Below, in pieces: positions 37,702 to 48,100 of a stretch of 53,855 nucleotides of DNA; positions within the stretch are counted from its first letter, which is position 1, and every line of letters begins with the position of its first letter. The notes below the pieces were generated by a model that worked only from the letters and a program-made list of their open reading frames with translations, was not told the DNA's origin and did no database searches. Made by a program: the position numbers and the translations under genes. The stretch spans positions 1 through 53,855 of the forward strand of contig MNXM01000035.1 of NCBI GenBank assembly GCA_001872605.1, given 5' to 3'. This stretch comes from Armatimonadetes bacterium CG2_30_59_28 (lineage in GTDB: Bacteria; Armatimonadota; Abditibacteriia; CG2-30-59-28).

Positions 37702-39579
37702 AGCCAGTCCGGTGGGTTCCATTCGTGGCCGCCGGTTTCGGCTTTGTTGGCTTCCCACTGCTCTTGTAGTAGCGATTTCAATCGCTCATCCGCATCCCGC
37801 CACAGGTCGTCGGCAAACGCTTTGATGTCCCATGCGGTGTAGACCAACTCCAGCACGCGCGGCACGATGAAGGCCACGGCGGAGGAGGTATAGGCGGAGG
37901 GTGGGAGCACCGGGAGTTGTTTGAAGATTCCAAAGGAATAGTGCATTCCACCGATCTTCTGTCTCGCCACGTAGTCGAGGGGCATGCCGTTCATGTTGGC
38001 GAGAAAACAAGGTGTGAGAAGCGATTGGATTGGGTTGTCGAGGAGAGCCAAAGGCAGCGTGTGCCCCGCTGCCGACCGCGGTATGGCGCCGAAGATGCCC
38101 GTCCGTTCGTTGGTGGCGTTGGTCACGTCTCGGAAACCGAGAAACCACCTTGGGCATCGATTCTCAATGATGAGCCGAGCTGCTGTCAGCAAATCGTCGG
38201 GATGCTCACGAATTATTGCGAGGTCGCTTTCCGTCAGCAGGTGCGCGGGGTCGTCGTTGTCGAGTGAGGCTTCGGCATTTTTACGCCGCATGAGATTCCC
38301 TTCCATTGTATCAGAGACATCTATTGACAGTTTGTCCAGAATGAAGCGAACCGTCTCATCGTTTCCCATAGCATGATGATACTGTGCCAGTAGATACCCA
38401 AGCAGGCGATTCGCATTCATGGCGTCGCCACTCTCCACGCACTGGATGAGTTCCGACGGCACTCGGGACGTCCGCCGGAAGACTCCCCACCGGGGCACCC
38501 AGTAGAAAGGCTGCGGTGTCCAACAGGGGTCGGCAAGCTGCTCGACGCTGACTTCCTGAAGGCTCGTGAACCCCCGCTCGGCGCGCCCCTCGTAGCTGCC
38601 AAAGCGGTGGTCGAACTGCCACATCATCTTCGCCTCATACAGCGGCAGCAGACCCTCGCCCGGTTCCGTCTGAAACAGGTGGCTATCGTTTGCCATGTGG
38701 AACATCGCCATGAACCTCACCCCCCACGGGTTCTCCCCAGTCTCCTCATTCACCAGCACCGGCACGCGGCGGTAGATGGCTTTGGTCAGTTCGGCGTCGG
38801 CGCGGGTGCGGAAGATGGGGCAGGTGCGGGTGTTGGGGTTCAGGAGGGCGAAGTCGTCTCGGGAGAGCTGAAACCGCCGCTCTGCTTGCTGGAGGTCCTC
38901 AAAGTGGCGGCAGAAGAAGATGAATTCAGCGCGCTCAACCTTTACTTGGTCACCCGACATGGTGAGCGTGCAGAACTTGAAGGCATGGTGGACGGCGGGG
39001 AAGATGAAGGCTTCGTTCTCAAACCCGATGAACTGAGCGAGAGATTCCTGTGTTGCCAAGTCGTCAAAGAATGCCTTCGTCGTATCATCCGTCGCGATCC
39101 CCGTCGGCACGATGATGCCCGCGCGGCCGGCGGTGTTGAGGAGCCGCCGAGCCAGTTCCGCAAACAGGGCGTAGGTGTTCACGTCACCCACCGCTGTCAA
39201 GGGGAACCGTCCGCTGTCGCGGGCGGATTTGCTCTCCGCTTCTGCCGTGTGCTTCGCCTCCTCAAACGCCGCGGCGAGTGCGGGATTGCGTGTCGGCAAT
39301 TCCTTGATGAGATTCTCCCTCGCAGCCTTGTTGGGAGCGTTGGCAATGTCCCTATCCTGCCCGGCGAAGAATTCCTGCTCCTGCAACTTGATGCGCTCCC
39401 ACGGAGGGTTGCCGAGGAGAACGTCAAAGCCGGAGTGGGAGAAGACCTCCGGGAATTCGAGTGACCAGTGGAAGAAGCGATGCTGCGACGCCAGAGCGAT
39501 GGCGTGGCCGGTGAGATTCCGGGGAATCTGGGCGGGGTCGGCGAGGAAGTCGCGGAGAGTGGCAGTCGTGGGAGGAATT

Positions 39580-39641
39580 GAACCGCGAAGGCGCGAAGAG
39601 CGCGAAGAAGACTCCAAAGAATCTTCGCGTCTTCGCGGTTC
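39580..39641. repeat. GAACCGCGAAGG-type palindrome inserted in frame in the methylase
   Basis: 62 bases beginning GAACCGCGAAGGCGCGAAG and ending CTTCGCGGTTC. On the minus strand it is translated as a low-complexity string (RRREDSLESSSRSSRLRGS) lying between FFWNLS and IPPTTATL, a position where relatives have no such sequence. Sister copies are at 40429-40511 and 40919-40990. Confidence 0.8.
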
Positions 39642-40428
39642 CGATAGATTCCAGAAGAAGGCCGAGGTCCAGAGGTGGGCGGCGAGGCGGTCGTTGGCGA
39701 GGGTCTCGCTGGCGTAGAGCTGGTGGTAGCGCTCGGCTTTCTGCTTCACCTCGGAAGGAGTGTCTTCCCGGAGGGCGGTCAGCTGGCGAAAGCCATCGGC
39801 CAGTTGGCCGAGGGGATCGCCCGCCGTGTCGTCGAGGGTGAAGGCAAGTTGCCCTTTGCTCCGCTCTTCCTTGTTGCGTTTCTTCAACACCGCAGCCGTC
39901 GCTTTGTCGTCGCCGGTGACGGGTTGGTAGGCTTCATCGGGAATCGAGTCCGGCCAACCCACGTAGACCAGCGCCTCCCGCTCCCGGATGAGCTTCTTCC
40001 ATTCCTTCTTTGCCTCGGCGCTGCGACTGGACTCGATTCGCAGTTCCTCGATGCGCTCGTCCAGCCGCTGCCGCTCTTCTTTCACCTGCCGCTTCGCCGC
40101 CTCCACCTGTCCGGGCAGCGGAATCCCGATCAGGCTGTTGCCGCACTTGATGCGGTGGTTGAGGAAGCTGAGCGGCTTGCCCGCCCAGTGCCCCTCCAGC
40201 CAGAGGGCGAGTTTGCACAGGTCAACGGCCAACGGGTTGAGGTCCACTCCGTAGATGCAGTTCGCAATCACATCCCGCACGGCGAGGCGGAACTGCTCCG
40301 GCGTCGGCTCGTCCTCACCGCTCCGCACCCGCGCCAGCTCCCGCCCGATGCGCCGCGCGGCAGCGAGGAGGAAGTGACCGCTTCCACATGCCGGGTCGCA
40401 AACCTTGAGGGAGAGAAGAGCCTCTTCT

Positions 40429-40511
40429 GAACCGCAAAGGCGCGAAAAACGCGAAGAAGAACGCGAAGAAGACCCAAAAAAGTCTTTGCGTTCTTCGCGC
40501 CTTCGCGGTTC
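40429..40511. repeat. GAACCGCGAAGG-type palindrome, left flank of the GxxExxY gene
   Basis: 83 bases, GAACCGCAAAGGCGCGAA ... CTTCGCGCCTTCGCGGTTC. It joins the methylase remnant directly to the 3' end of the GxxExxY gene (stop at 40516-40518). The methylase frame is open across it. Confidence 0.85.
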
Positions 40512-40515
40512 AAAT

Positions 40516-40896
40516 TCACAGCTTGTTCACCATCCGTTTGACGCCGTCTTTCATCAGGGGCACATTCCAGTTGAGGATGAACCCAAGTTTGCACTCTTTC
40601 AGTTTGAGATAGGTCAGCAACTGCGCCTCAACCACCGGGTGAACCTTCTCGACTGCTTTGTTTTCCACAATCACCAAGTCGTCGATGAGCATGTCAATCC
40701 GGTAGCCCACCTCGATGCGAACGCCCTCGTATTCAAGGGGAAGCTCCAACTCGCACTCGACCGCGTGGCCCCGTTTGCGAAGCTCGTAGGCCAGACACGC
40801 TTGGTAGGCCGATTCCAACAACCCCGGTCCGAGGGCGCGATGGACTTTGATCGCGCAGTCAACAATGTCCGTGGCAATCCCTTCGATGTCCTTCAT
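40516..40896 (-). CDS. GxxExxY protein (PD-(D/E)XK nuclease fold)
   Basis: 126 residues. The name-giving motif is GPGLLESAY after AIKVHRALG. The nuclease-like core follows as YRIDMLIDDLVIVENKAVEK, giving the D...E-x-K triad of the PD-(D/E)XK superfamily, and then HPVVEAQLLTYLKL. The ending NWNVPLMKDGVKRMVN is typical. The family's function is unknown. The gene is complete, with a strong ribosome site (AAGGAGAGGTTTT before ATG 40896). It is bracketed by two GAACCGCGAAGG-type palindromes (40429-40511 and 40919-40990), so it looks like a movable cassette. It replaces the 5' part of the methylase gene. Confidence 0.9.
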   Translation of the reverse strand: MKDIEGIATDIVDCAIKVHRALGPGLLESAYQACLAYELRKRGHAVECELELPLEYEGVRIEVGYRIDMLIDDLVIVENKAVEKVHPVVEAQLLTYLKLKECKLGFILNWNVPLMKDGVKRMVNKL

Positions 40897-40918
40897 AAAA
40901 CCTCTCCTTCCGACTATT

Positions 40919-41013
40919 GAACCGCGAAGGCGCGAAGGACGCGAAGATTATTTCTTGGGCTTCTTTGCGTTCTTCGCGCCTTCGCGGTTCCAAAGATTGC
41001 GTCTTCGCGGTTC
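40919..41013. repeat. GAACCGCGAAGG-type palindrome plus half copy, right flank of the GxxExxY gene
   Basis: A full copy (40919-40990) is followed by a solitary right half (GTCTTCGCGGTTC, 41001-41013). The half copy supplies the stop codon of the DrmD-like gene (complement of 41012-41014), so the end of that gene has also been reshaped. Confidence 0.8.
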
Positions 41014-41374
41014 ACTTGTCTTTCCTCACTCCCTGTGGGACTGGAACGTAGACATACATCCCCAGCACGTCTACCGGCAGGTGTGGGCGGACGGTGAAGC
41101 CGCGGAGCCGTTCATCGGTGAGGCGACGGACGCGTCGATGGGCGTCCAGAAGCCGTGTTGCGCGCTCGTGCGCAACCGCCTCCAACCTCGGCGCAAGCGC
41201 CGGGAGCAAGTCCTCCACGCTCTGCAACAGCCGCGCTGCCTCCGGTGGGGCAACGTTCTCTGTCGGCGTGGCTTCGGTGAGCAAGCGCAATGCGTCGGAC
41301 TCTTCCAGCAACTCCATTTCCCCAGAACTCCCGCGCACTCCGAAGACGACCAGCTCCTCGGCGAGGAGAGTGCG

Positions 41375-41413
41375 CTCACCCCCGTCCCCTCTCCCAACGG
41401 TGGGCGAGGGGCG
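41375..41413. repeat. CCCTCTCCC-type palindrome inside the DrmD frame
   Basis: CTCACCCCCGTCCCCTCTCC ... GGTGGGCGAGGGGCG, translated in frame as PSPTVGRGDGGE. The same palindrome class lies at 41745-41797. Confidence 0.6.
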
Positions 41414-41744
41414 TTTGGTCTCCAACAGGAACCGGATGCGTAGCAGGAGCAAGGTCGTCCGGCGTTGCACGGCATCGGTGCGGATGACGCCACTCCGCGA
41501 GGCGGGCGGTTCGGCGTTGGTCGTATCGAAGGCACAGTCGAGCAGGTAGTCGGCGAGCGCGGCGGTGAAGGGATGATTGCGCCCAATGTATGTCACACCT
41601 TCGGGGACCGGCGTATCGAAGGTGATTGCCAGAATCTCCTCTCCTGCGTTGGCGGCTCTTCGTCTCCCCGGGGGGGACACGGCAGCGATGTCCATGCGCT
41701 CACGAACGGGAACGGGCAAAGCTGCGAGGTCAACTTTCCAGACG

Positions 41745-41797
41745 CCCTCACCCCTGGCCGCTCTCCCAACTGTGGGAGAGGGGCCAGGGGTGAGGGG
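41745..41797. repeat. CCCTCACCCCTGG-type palindrome inside the DrmD frame
   Basis: A near-perfect 24-base-pair hairpin (CCCTCACCCCTGGCC ... GGCCAGGGGTGAGGGG) translated in frame as PLTPGPSPTVGRAARGEG. The LTPGPSPTVGR signature marks a palindrome class widespread in GC-rich bacterial genomes. Confidence 0.75.
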
Positions 41798-42421
41798 CGC
41801 GCCGAGGCGTTCGCAGCCCGCGCGCACGAACTGTTCGACGGCTTTGACATCGCCCAATACCGCGTCGGTCTCTACGAGTTCCCGCTGCACGTCGTCCGGG
41901 TGAATGCTGCGCTGTGCGAACCGGCTGCGACTTTCCCGTTCCGCGGCTCGTTCCCACTTCTCGTGCAACTCAGCCACGGTCGGTGTTTCAAGGTCAAGCG
42001 TCAATTGCTCAGTGGTGACGGACTTCCCGCGCATGAACAGCGCCTTCAAGACCGCTTCCATCACGGTCTCACTGTTTACCGGGATCGGCACGGAGATGCC
42101 CAGCGTCTTGTGAATCTGCACCGCCTTGCGGATGAGCACGTCCAGAACGACACCGTCCACCGGGTTGTCGCGACCGTAAAGCAGGACGGTCTTGACCTGC
42201 GGCGCGGGTTGTCCAAAACGATCCACGCGCCCTTCCCGCTGTTCCAACCGGTTGGGGTTCCACGGCAGGTCGTAGTGGACAACGGCGGTGAAGCGCTCCT
42301 GCAGGTTGATGCCTTCGCTGAGGCAATCGGTGGCCACGAGCACGCGGCGCGTCGATTGTCCCAGTTCCGCGACCAGCGCCCGTCGCTCATCCTCAGACCG
42401 CGCGCCCGTAACGGACGAGAC

Positions 42422-42458
42422 GTGAACGGGTGAACGGGTGAACGGGTGAACGGGTGAA
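42422..42458. repeat. Octanucleotide tandem repeat in the DrmD frame
   Basis: Four perfect copies of GTGAACGG plus a partial fifth, within a segment translated as SPVHPFTRSPVH. Because the unit length is 8, gain or loss of one copy would shift the reading frame. An adjacent GGGTGAAAG ... CTTTCACCC hairpin extends the low-complexity segment to about 42500. Confidence 0.8.
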
Positions 42459-43616
42459 AGCGGCGTCGCCCTTTCACCCTTTCTCCCTTTCACCCCTCCA
42501 TCATTGAGGCGCTTCCTCAGTTCCTCCGCGACATAATCCGCCGTTGCGATGTAGCGGCAGTAGACGATGGGGTGGAAGCCGTCCTTCAGGAGCTTTTCGA
42601 CCTCACGCGTAGCGCACGCGACCTTCTCATCGGCTTCGCCCTTGAGGACCGTGGCGCGGCGAGCGAACTCTCGCAGGCGTCGGCGCTCAGTGTCCGGCAT
42701 AGTCGTCTCGCCTTCATCCACGATGTGAGTCGGCGCAACGTCCTCGTTGGTTTCTGCCTCTGTCGGGTCGTAGACGTAGGGCGCAAAGAAGCGGTCCTCC
42801 GCCTCGGACTCAAGGTCTTCGAGGGCCGCTGCGCCGCCTTTGTCGGCGAGGCGCTGGGCGCGCGCAAGGAGGGCGGCCTCTGCGGCGGCAGGGCTGGACA
42901 TGACGCACCGAAGCAAAGCAAGGGCTGTCCAATAGCGGACACGTTGACGGAAGCCGGTCAGTGTCGCGACAGACTGCACCAACTCTCGTGCGAAGGCGTA
43001 GATGTCGTTGAAGAGCTTGCCATAGCCCTCGGAAACAGCGTAAGGCACCTCTTTGGGATCACGGTCGGGGAATGGGGTGATCTCCCCCAGCCAGGCTTTC
43101 ACGTCGGCGCGAGTGCGTTGGATGAAATGCCGGGCCAGTTCCTCCCGCTTGCCCTCAGACAGGGACTCGAAGTTCAATTCAGCGAACTCGGGCTTGAGCA
43201 AGCCGAGCAACGACAGGAAGGACTCTTCGATCCCGCTGTGAGGCGTCGCGGTCAGCAGGACAAGATGCCGGTCGAGTCGCTTTGTGAGGTCAACGAGCAA
43301 CTCGTGGCGCTGCTGTTGGGAAACATGGCGACCGGCGGGCTTGGCGCAGGTGTGAACCTCATCCACAATGACGAGTTCGGGGCAGTGGAGAAGGAACGAA
43401 TGCCGATGCCGGTCGGACTTCGCATAGTCCATGCTGACCACGAGGTGTTGGTAATACCCAAAGATGCTGTGGTCTCCGGGAGGGAGACGGCGCTCCAACT
43501 GAGCTGCCGTGCCGGAGCGCACGACCTCGGCGTCGATGTGGAACTTCTCGGCAAGCTCCTGCTGCCACTGGTCACACAGATGCGGTGGGCACAGAACGCA
43601 GACACGCCGCACCTCA

Positions 43617-43648
<32 letters not shown>

Positions 43649-43841
43649 GGCTTCGATAGACTTACCGACCCCAACGTCGTCGCTGACCATGAGCCGCACC
43701 GTTTCCTGCCGCAATGCCATGAGCATGGGAACGGTCTGGTAGGGACGGGGGCGCACGGACACACGCCCGAGACAGCGGAACGGACCCGCGCCACTGCGGA
43801 AACTGAGCCGCGCCGCGTCCCGCAACAGTCGAGCTGAGATG

Positions 43842-43945
43842 TATACTCGTTACGGATGAAAATCCACCTTTCCCCCTCACCCTGCCCTCTCCCCATCGGG
43901 GGAGAGGGTCGGGGTGAGGGGGGGTTTTCACCCGTAACGAGTATA
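43842..43945. repeat. MITE-like element, type A copy 2, inserted in the DrmD gene
   Basis: 104 bases, nearly identical to 11893-11997 but in opposite orientation: TATACTCGTTACGGATGAAAA ... TTTTCACCCGTAACGAGTATA around the CCCCTCACC/GGGTGAGGGG palindrome. Flanking TA on both sides fits a TA target duplication. Net insertion 102 bases, a multiple of three, yet it brings TGA and TAA into the host frame. Confidence 0.9.
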
Positions 43946-44235
43946 GTCCCCGGCAACACTCGGATCGGGTGGAGGGAATGTCGCCGGTTCCACCTTGTCC
44001 AGCAGCAAAGGCAGGTAGACGCCGCAGACCTCGCTTTCACTGCCGCCCAGAGGACGCAGCAGCAGCAACTCCGGGGAGTCCGAAGGCATGACCACCCATT
44101 CACGTTCGCGGCAGCGGACCAGGGAGCCGACCTGATATGTGCTCAACGTTTGCACCTTTGTGGTTCAGTCCGGGAGGCGCGGTCTCACATAGTCCGAATG
44201 GATCGCAACTTCTGGGCTATTGAGCCTTCACGAAT

Positions 44236-44649
44236 CTACCTGGTACTGAGGGAGTGGTACTCTGCCCACGACTGGAGGCAGAATCTTCCGACGTCATTGT
44301 CGTCAAAATGGAAGCGATCCAGGAAGGGTTTGCCCACCAACCCATCACATCCATCGGCGCGAGCGATCTTCACGACCGCTGCGTTCGCATAGGCGGGAAC
44401 CTGACGGTCAAAATCCACATCCGGCATTACGACTCGCACCATATACCCGGACAGCCATCCGAAGTTGCTGGGTTTGGGCTCGATAACATTGAGCTTCAGC
44501 CGTTCAAGAGTGCGTTCGTCGAGAATCATTTCCACCGGACAACCGGTATCGACTATGAGGCGTTTGGTCGTGTGACTTGCGGGGCCACTTCTTTCGACTT
44601 GACCTACGAGCGTCACCTCCACGCAAAACCGTCCTGACCGATCATCCAT
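44236..44649 (-). CDS. Clan AA (retropepsin-like) aspartic protease
   Basis: 137 residues. The active-site strand is KRLIVDTGCPVEMILDE, with the D-T-G triplet of retroviral-type aspartic proteases. The second hydrophobic-hydrophobic-G motif appears as CDGLVGKPFLDRFHF. One domain, so it would act as a homodimer. There is no signal peptide; small soluble members like this are common in cyanobacteria and GC-rich bacteria, and their substrates are unknown. ATG 44649 was chosen over TTG 44664. It follows the DUF5678-like gene by 21 bases and sits between the two helicases of the defence locus on the same strand. Confidence 0.78.
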   Translation of the reverse strand: MDDRSGRFCVEVTLVGQVERSGPASHTTKRLIVDTGCPVEMILDERTLERLKLNVIEPKPSNFGWLSGYMVRVVMPDVDFDRQVPAYANAAVVKIARADGCDGLVGKPFLDRFHFDDNDVGRFCLQSWAEYHSLSTR

Positions 44650-44670
44650 ACACTGCTTACCCAATACGAC

Positions 44671-44958
44671 TCACCGCCCCATCACCAATATGGTGACTTT
44701 CTTCCGGTAGTCCTCACCGGCGCGGAACAAGAAGCGTTTGCCGGGGTCGGGTTCAACCTGCATGAGGGCAGCCGTTACTTCTTCAGGGGTTTCGCCAGCG
44801 GCGATGAATTGCCCACGCACCAGGCCAACCCATTGCCCCTTGTAGGTTGCATCCAGTTGTTTGTGCAGGCGCCGAGCCGCTCGAAGGTTAAGACGCCGTT
44901 CTTCTTCCGTGGTGAGACGCATGGTCTTCGAGGCGGACACTGATTTACTTTTGGGCAT
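44671..44958 (-). CDS. DUF5678-like small protein
   Basis: 95 residues. A basic N-terminus (MPKSKSVSASKTMRL) and a helical segment precede YKGQWVGLVRGQFIAAGETP and PEEVTAALMQVE, then FLFRAGEDY. The G-x-W-V-A/G-x-x-x-G-x-x-x-A-x-G-x-x-x-E-E-V pattern is that of DUF5678 domains, which are typically encoded next to small aspartic proteases. The domain could be a substrate or inhibitor of the partner protease; that is inference. Excellent ribosome site AAGGAGGAAGCC before ATG 44958. It is 162 bases downstream of the large helicase. Confidence 0.65.
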   Translation of the reverse strand: MPKSKSVSASKTMRLTTEEERRLNLRAARRLHKQLDATYKGQWVGLVRGQFIAAGETPEEVTAALMQVEPDPGKRFLFRAGEDYRKKVTILVMGR

Positions 44959-45120
44959 GGCTTCCTCCTTCTCCTGACAAGGTGGACGAACTCGGTCGAC
45001 GCTTTCACCACAGCCCTATCACCGATCACGATACTACGAATGACTCGACAGGGTCAAGTCAACCGACCTTCCCCGCGAGACCTGCCAGATCGAGGCACAG
45101 ACAGAATGGGGATACTCGCG

Positions 45121-48100
45121 CTATGCAGCCGTCTTCCCTTCTCCAAACACGTCGGCGTAACGACCCACCTGGGCTTCAATGTCTTGGTCGTAACGGATGA
45201 CGACCACCCGGTAGCCCCCGTCCTCAAGGTCGGCGCGAACTCGGCGATCTTCGGCCTGCTGCTCAGCGGAATCATGCACCGAGCCATCACAGAAAGCGCA
45301 CGCACGGCCGTCATCATAGAAGAAATCCGGACAACAGGGATAGTCTTCAAGGTTGCGCTGGGCATGATCGGGCAGGCGGCGGTTGGAGCGGTAGAGGTGG
45401 TCGAGAAACTTGCGCTCCAGTTCCGAACGCGTGTCGGTGAGGCTGCGCAGCCATTCGTAGTGCGCTTGGTAGTTCCTGCCTCCGTGCCCACGACGGGTGA
45501 CACTGCCCAGCAACTGGAGCAGCAAATCCCGGACAGCATGACGGTTGATGAGGGGATGATCCATCTGGTTCGTGTAGGACAACAGACAATCGTAGCACGC
45601 GCGGGCACAGGCGTCGTCCATCCCGCCACCATCCTTGGCTGCCCGCAGGTCATTGCCCTCTGCGTCGAAGTGACATACGTCGAGGGCTGCGGCAGCAACA
45701 CGCTCCAAAGCACCTGCCTCGTCTACCAGCCGATTGAGCACCCCGGCTCCGCCTTCGGCGGCTTCATACAGAAGAATCCCGCGCTGCGCTTCCTTCCCGA
45801 TCCGTTCCGAAGCCAGTTCGGAATCCTCGACCTGGAACACGGTTTCGATTCCACGCTTCAACGCGAACTGCAGGGCGCACAGACGTTCCTCCGGGAAGGA
45901 CTCACCTTGCGGCGCATGAATGAGAAGCAGATTGCGGGTGTCGTGGACGTACACGCGGACGCCGGTATGAACCGTCTGAACCCCTGCATCGAGGGCATTG
46001 TCTTCCTCGTCGTCAGGCCGCTTCCCCCACACTCCCTTTGTTGGATCGAAAGTGAACCCGTCCTGCACGCCGCGCCGCCATTTGTGGTTGATGCGCCAGA
46101 GCGTGGCTGCCGGGACGTAGGTCAGCTCGAGCAACGCATGACCATGGGCATCCTCGACCGTGGCGCGCAAGCGCCGGTCCGCATCCGGCGGGAAGCGGAA
46201 GTGAGTGGTGATCTCGTATCCGGTGCGGACACGCTCTTCCTCGTCACTGGTGATGGAGTTTGCACGCTGGGTGGAGACCGTGGTCATCTCGAAGAGCTTG
46301 TCCACGAATTGGCAGTTGTCCCCGTCCAAGAGAGCATCGCAATGCTCGCAACGGTCTTTCTTCAGGGACTGGTCATCGTGAAAATAGCCGCAGACCACAC
46401 ATAACTTGGCGCGTGTGAACCGACCTTCGGCTGTGCCCGGCGGGAGGAGGCTGCGGACAACCCGATACTTCTCTCCCTCGTGATAGATGATGTTGCGAGG
46501 CCCGAACTCGTTGAGAGCGAGGAAACGAGCGCGAGAGATGAAGTCCCCTTCCTTGCCGCGCGTCGGCACGAACGCTCGCACCGGGAGGCGAGGGAAGTTG
46601 TAGCCGGGCAGGAACCCCTCGCTGGCAAGGTAGCGATAGGGGTAGAAGTCCGACTCGAAGGATTTGGTGTTGGTGCAGCACAGCACGTCTTTTTGCCGCA
46701 AGGCTTCCCGCTCGCGCTGTCGAGCCTCGTCCACCTCTTGGCGGGCGATGCGGGTTTGATGGGAACGGTCAATGAAGGCGCGAGCCTCGGCAAGTTGGTG
46801 ATCCGCCGCGGCAAACATCTCCCGCCAGCGGTTGCAGGCGGCGTCGAATTCCTTGGGAGTATTCCGCAGGACCGTCTCCAGCCATTCATCGGAGTGCCAA
46901 TTTCCCGTGACTGCTTCAGGGCACGACTGAAGAATCCGGTGGCACGCGTCACGGCACTCACGGCGTCGCGATTCGGAGAGCTGTGTGTGTTCCGCAATGT
47001 TGGCGTGGAGTGGGTAGTTCTCAACCACATTGCTGGTATCGAGCGCTTCGGTCAGCGAGTTGCCCAGACGCAACCCGGTTTCGGACAGCCACACCGCGTG
47101 GACGTGGGCGCGAATCAGGTCTTCGTTGCCGAGGTCGAGGCGAGGCGGAGCCACGGAGCCTGCGACCATCTGCTCGCGGCGGCGGAAGAAGTATTGGTCG
47201 TGTCCGCTGCCGACCGAACAATAGGTGGCGATGAACGCGGGCTGTCCACTGCGTCCGGCCCGCCCGCTGCGTTGGGCATAGTTCGCAGGTGTGGGAGGAA
47301 CGTTGCGCATGTGGACAACGTTGAGGTCGCGGATGTCTATGCCGAGTTCCATCGTCGGGCTACAGAAGAGGCAGGCGAGAAGCCCGTCGCGAAACCGGGT
47401 CTCCCGATCTTCCCGGTCTTCCTTCGAGGTCTGCCCGGTATGTTCCCGTCCCTCCATGTCGGCAAGGTGATTGGCCGTGCGAACATAGAAGTCGCGGAAG
47501 AAAGTGTTGACCTCACGTTCGACGGCTCGGTCCCGGTTTCCCTGCAATCGTCTCGACCGCACAGGATCGGGTTCGACGGTCGTGGCAGTGCCCCGCTTCC
47601 ACATCAGGCAGTCGGAGCGGAGTTGGACGCCGGTCTCCTCATCCACCTCGACGAGGAAGTGCGCTCCACGTAGAGCTACCACGAGAGTTTCCGGCAGGGG
47701 AGCATAGTCACCCTCCGACAGGTTCGCCGTGAGACCCCATGTCTCTTTGTTCCGGAGGAAGCGGCCAAGAGCGCTTCGGGGAGAGAGGCTGTTTTCGCTG
47801 CCCCAGTCACCGTTGGAGTCGGGCGGACGGAAACGCGGGACTGCTCGCAGGAACTCGTTTTCGTCAAACGTCCACGGTTCCTTGAGGGCTTCCCGAATGC
47901 GGCGCTTGAGCGCCTCAAACCTATCCGGGCGCAGGCATTCGGCGCTAATGGCAAGGGAGTGGCGCATGTAGTTGAGCAAGGCTCGCACGACAAAAAGACG
48001 CTTCCCGGCGTTCGCCTGAGCGAGGAGCAGGTGATCCGTCCAGAGAGAATGCTCGGCGCAGACTTCCTCCAGGTCGAGGTAGTCCATCTGCAGCAATCCA

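Larger units (their letters stand above)
37314..40427 (-). pseudogene. Eco57I-class adenine-N6 DNA methylase of the defence locus, 5' truncated
   Basis: About 1037 codons remain open. The SAM motif I is present (VCDPACGSGHFLLAAARRIG at about 40409), then IYGVDLNPLAVDLCKLALWL, and motif IV NPPW in DVLLGNPPWERIK. This is the large methylase that accompanies DrmD-type helicases. Relatives carry several hundred residues before motif I; here they are absent. The open frame continues upstream only through a palindromic repeat (40429-40511) and into the GxxExxY gene in another frame, ending at a stop near 40671. I found no ATG, GTG or TTG before the GTG at 40328, which lies after motif I. It is therefore likely inactive. 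Two palindromes are read through in frame inside it (39580-39641 and 37660-37701). Confidence 0.8.

Noticed and set aside
37314-40328. Treating the methylase as an intact gene starting at GTG 40328
   Set aside because: The open frame and SAM motif I lie upstream of this GTG, so a protein starting there would lack the cofactor motif.
42422-42500. CRISPR-like array
   Set aside because: The units are 8 bases, directly adjacent and without spacers; it is a simple tandem repeat. No CRISPR array or cas gene was seen anywhere.
45040-47673. Long open frames on the plus strand opposite the large helicase (45040-46404 and 46480-47673)
   Set aside because: They lie wholly opposite a gene with clear helicase motifs, have no recognisable domains and no convincing ribosome sites; they are antisense shadows common in GC-rich DNA.
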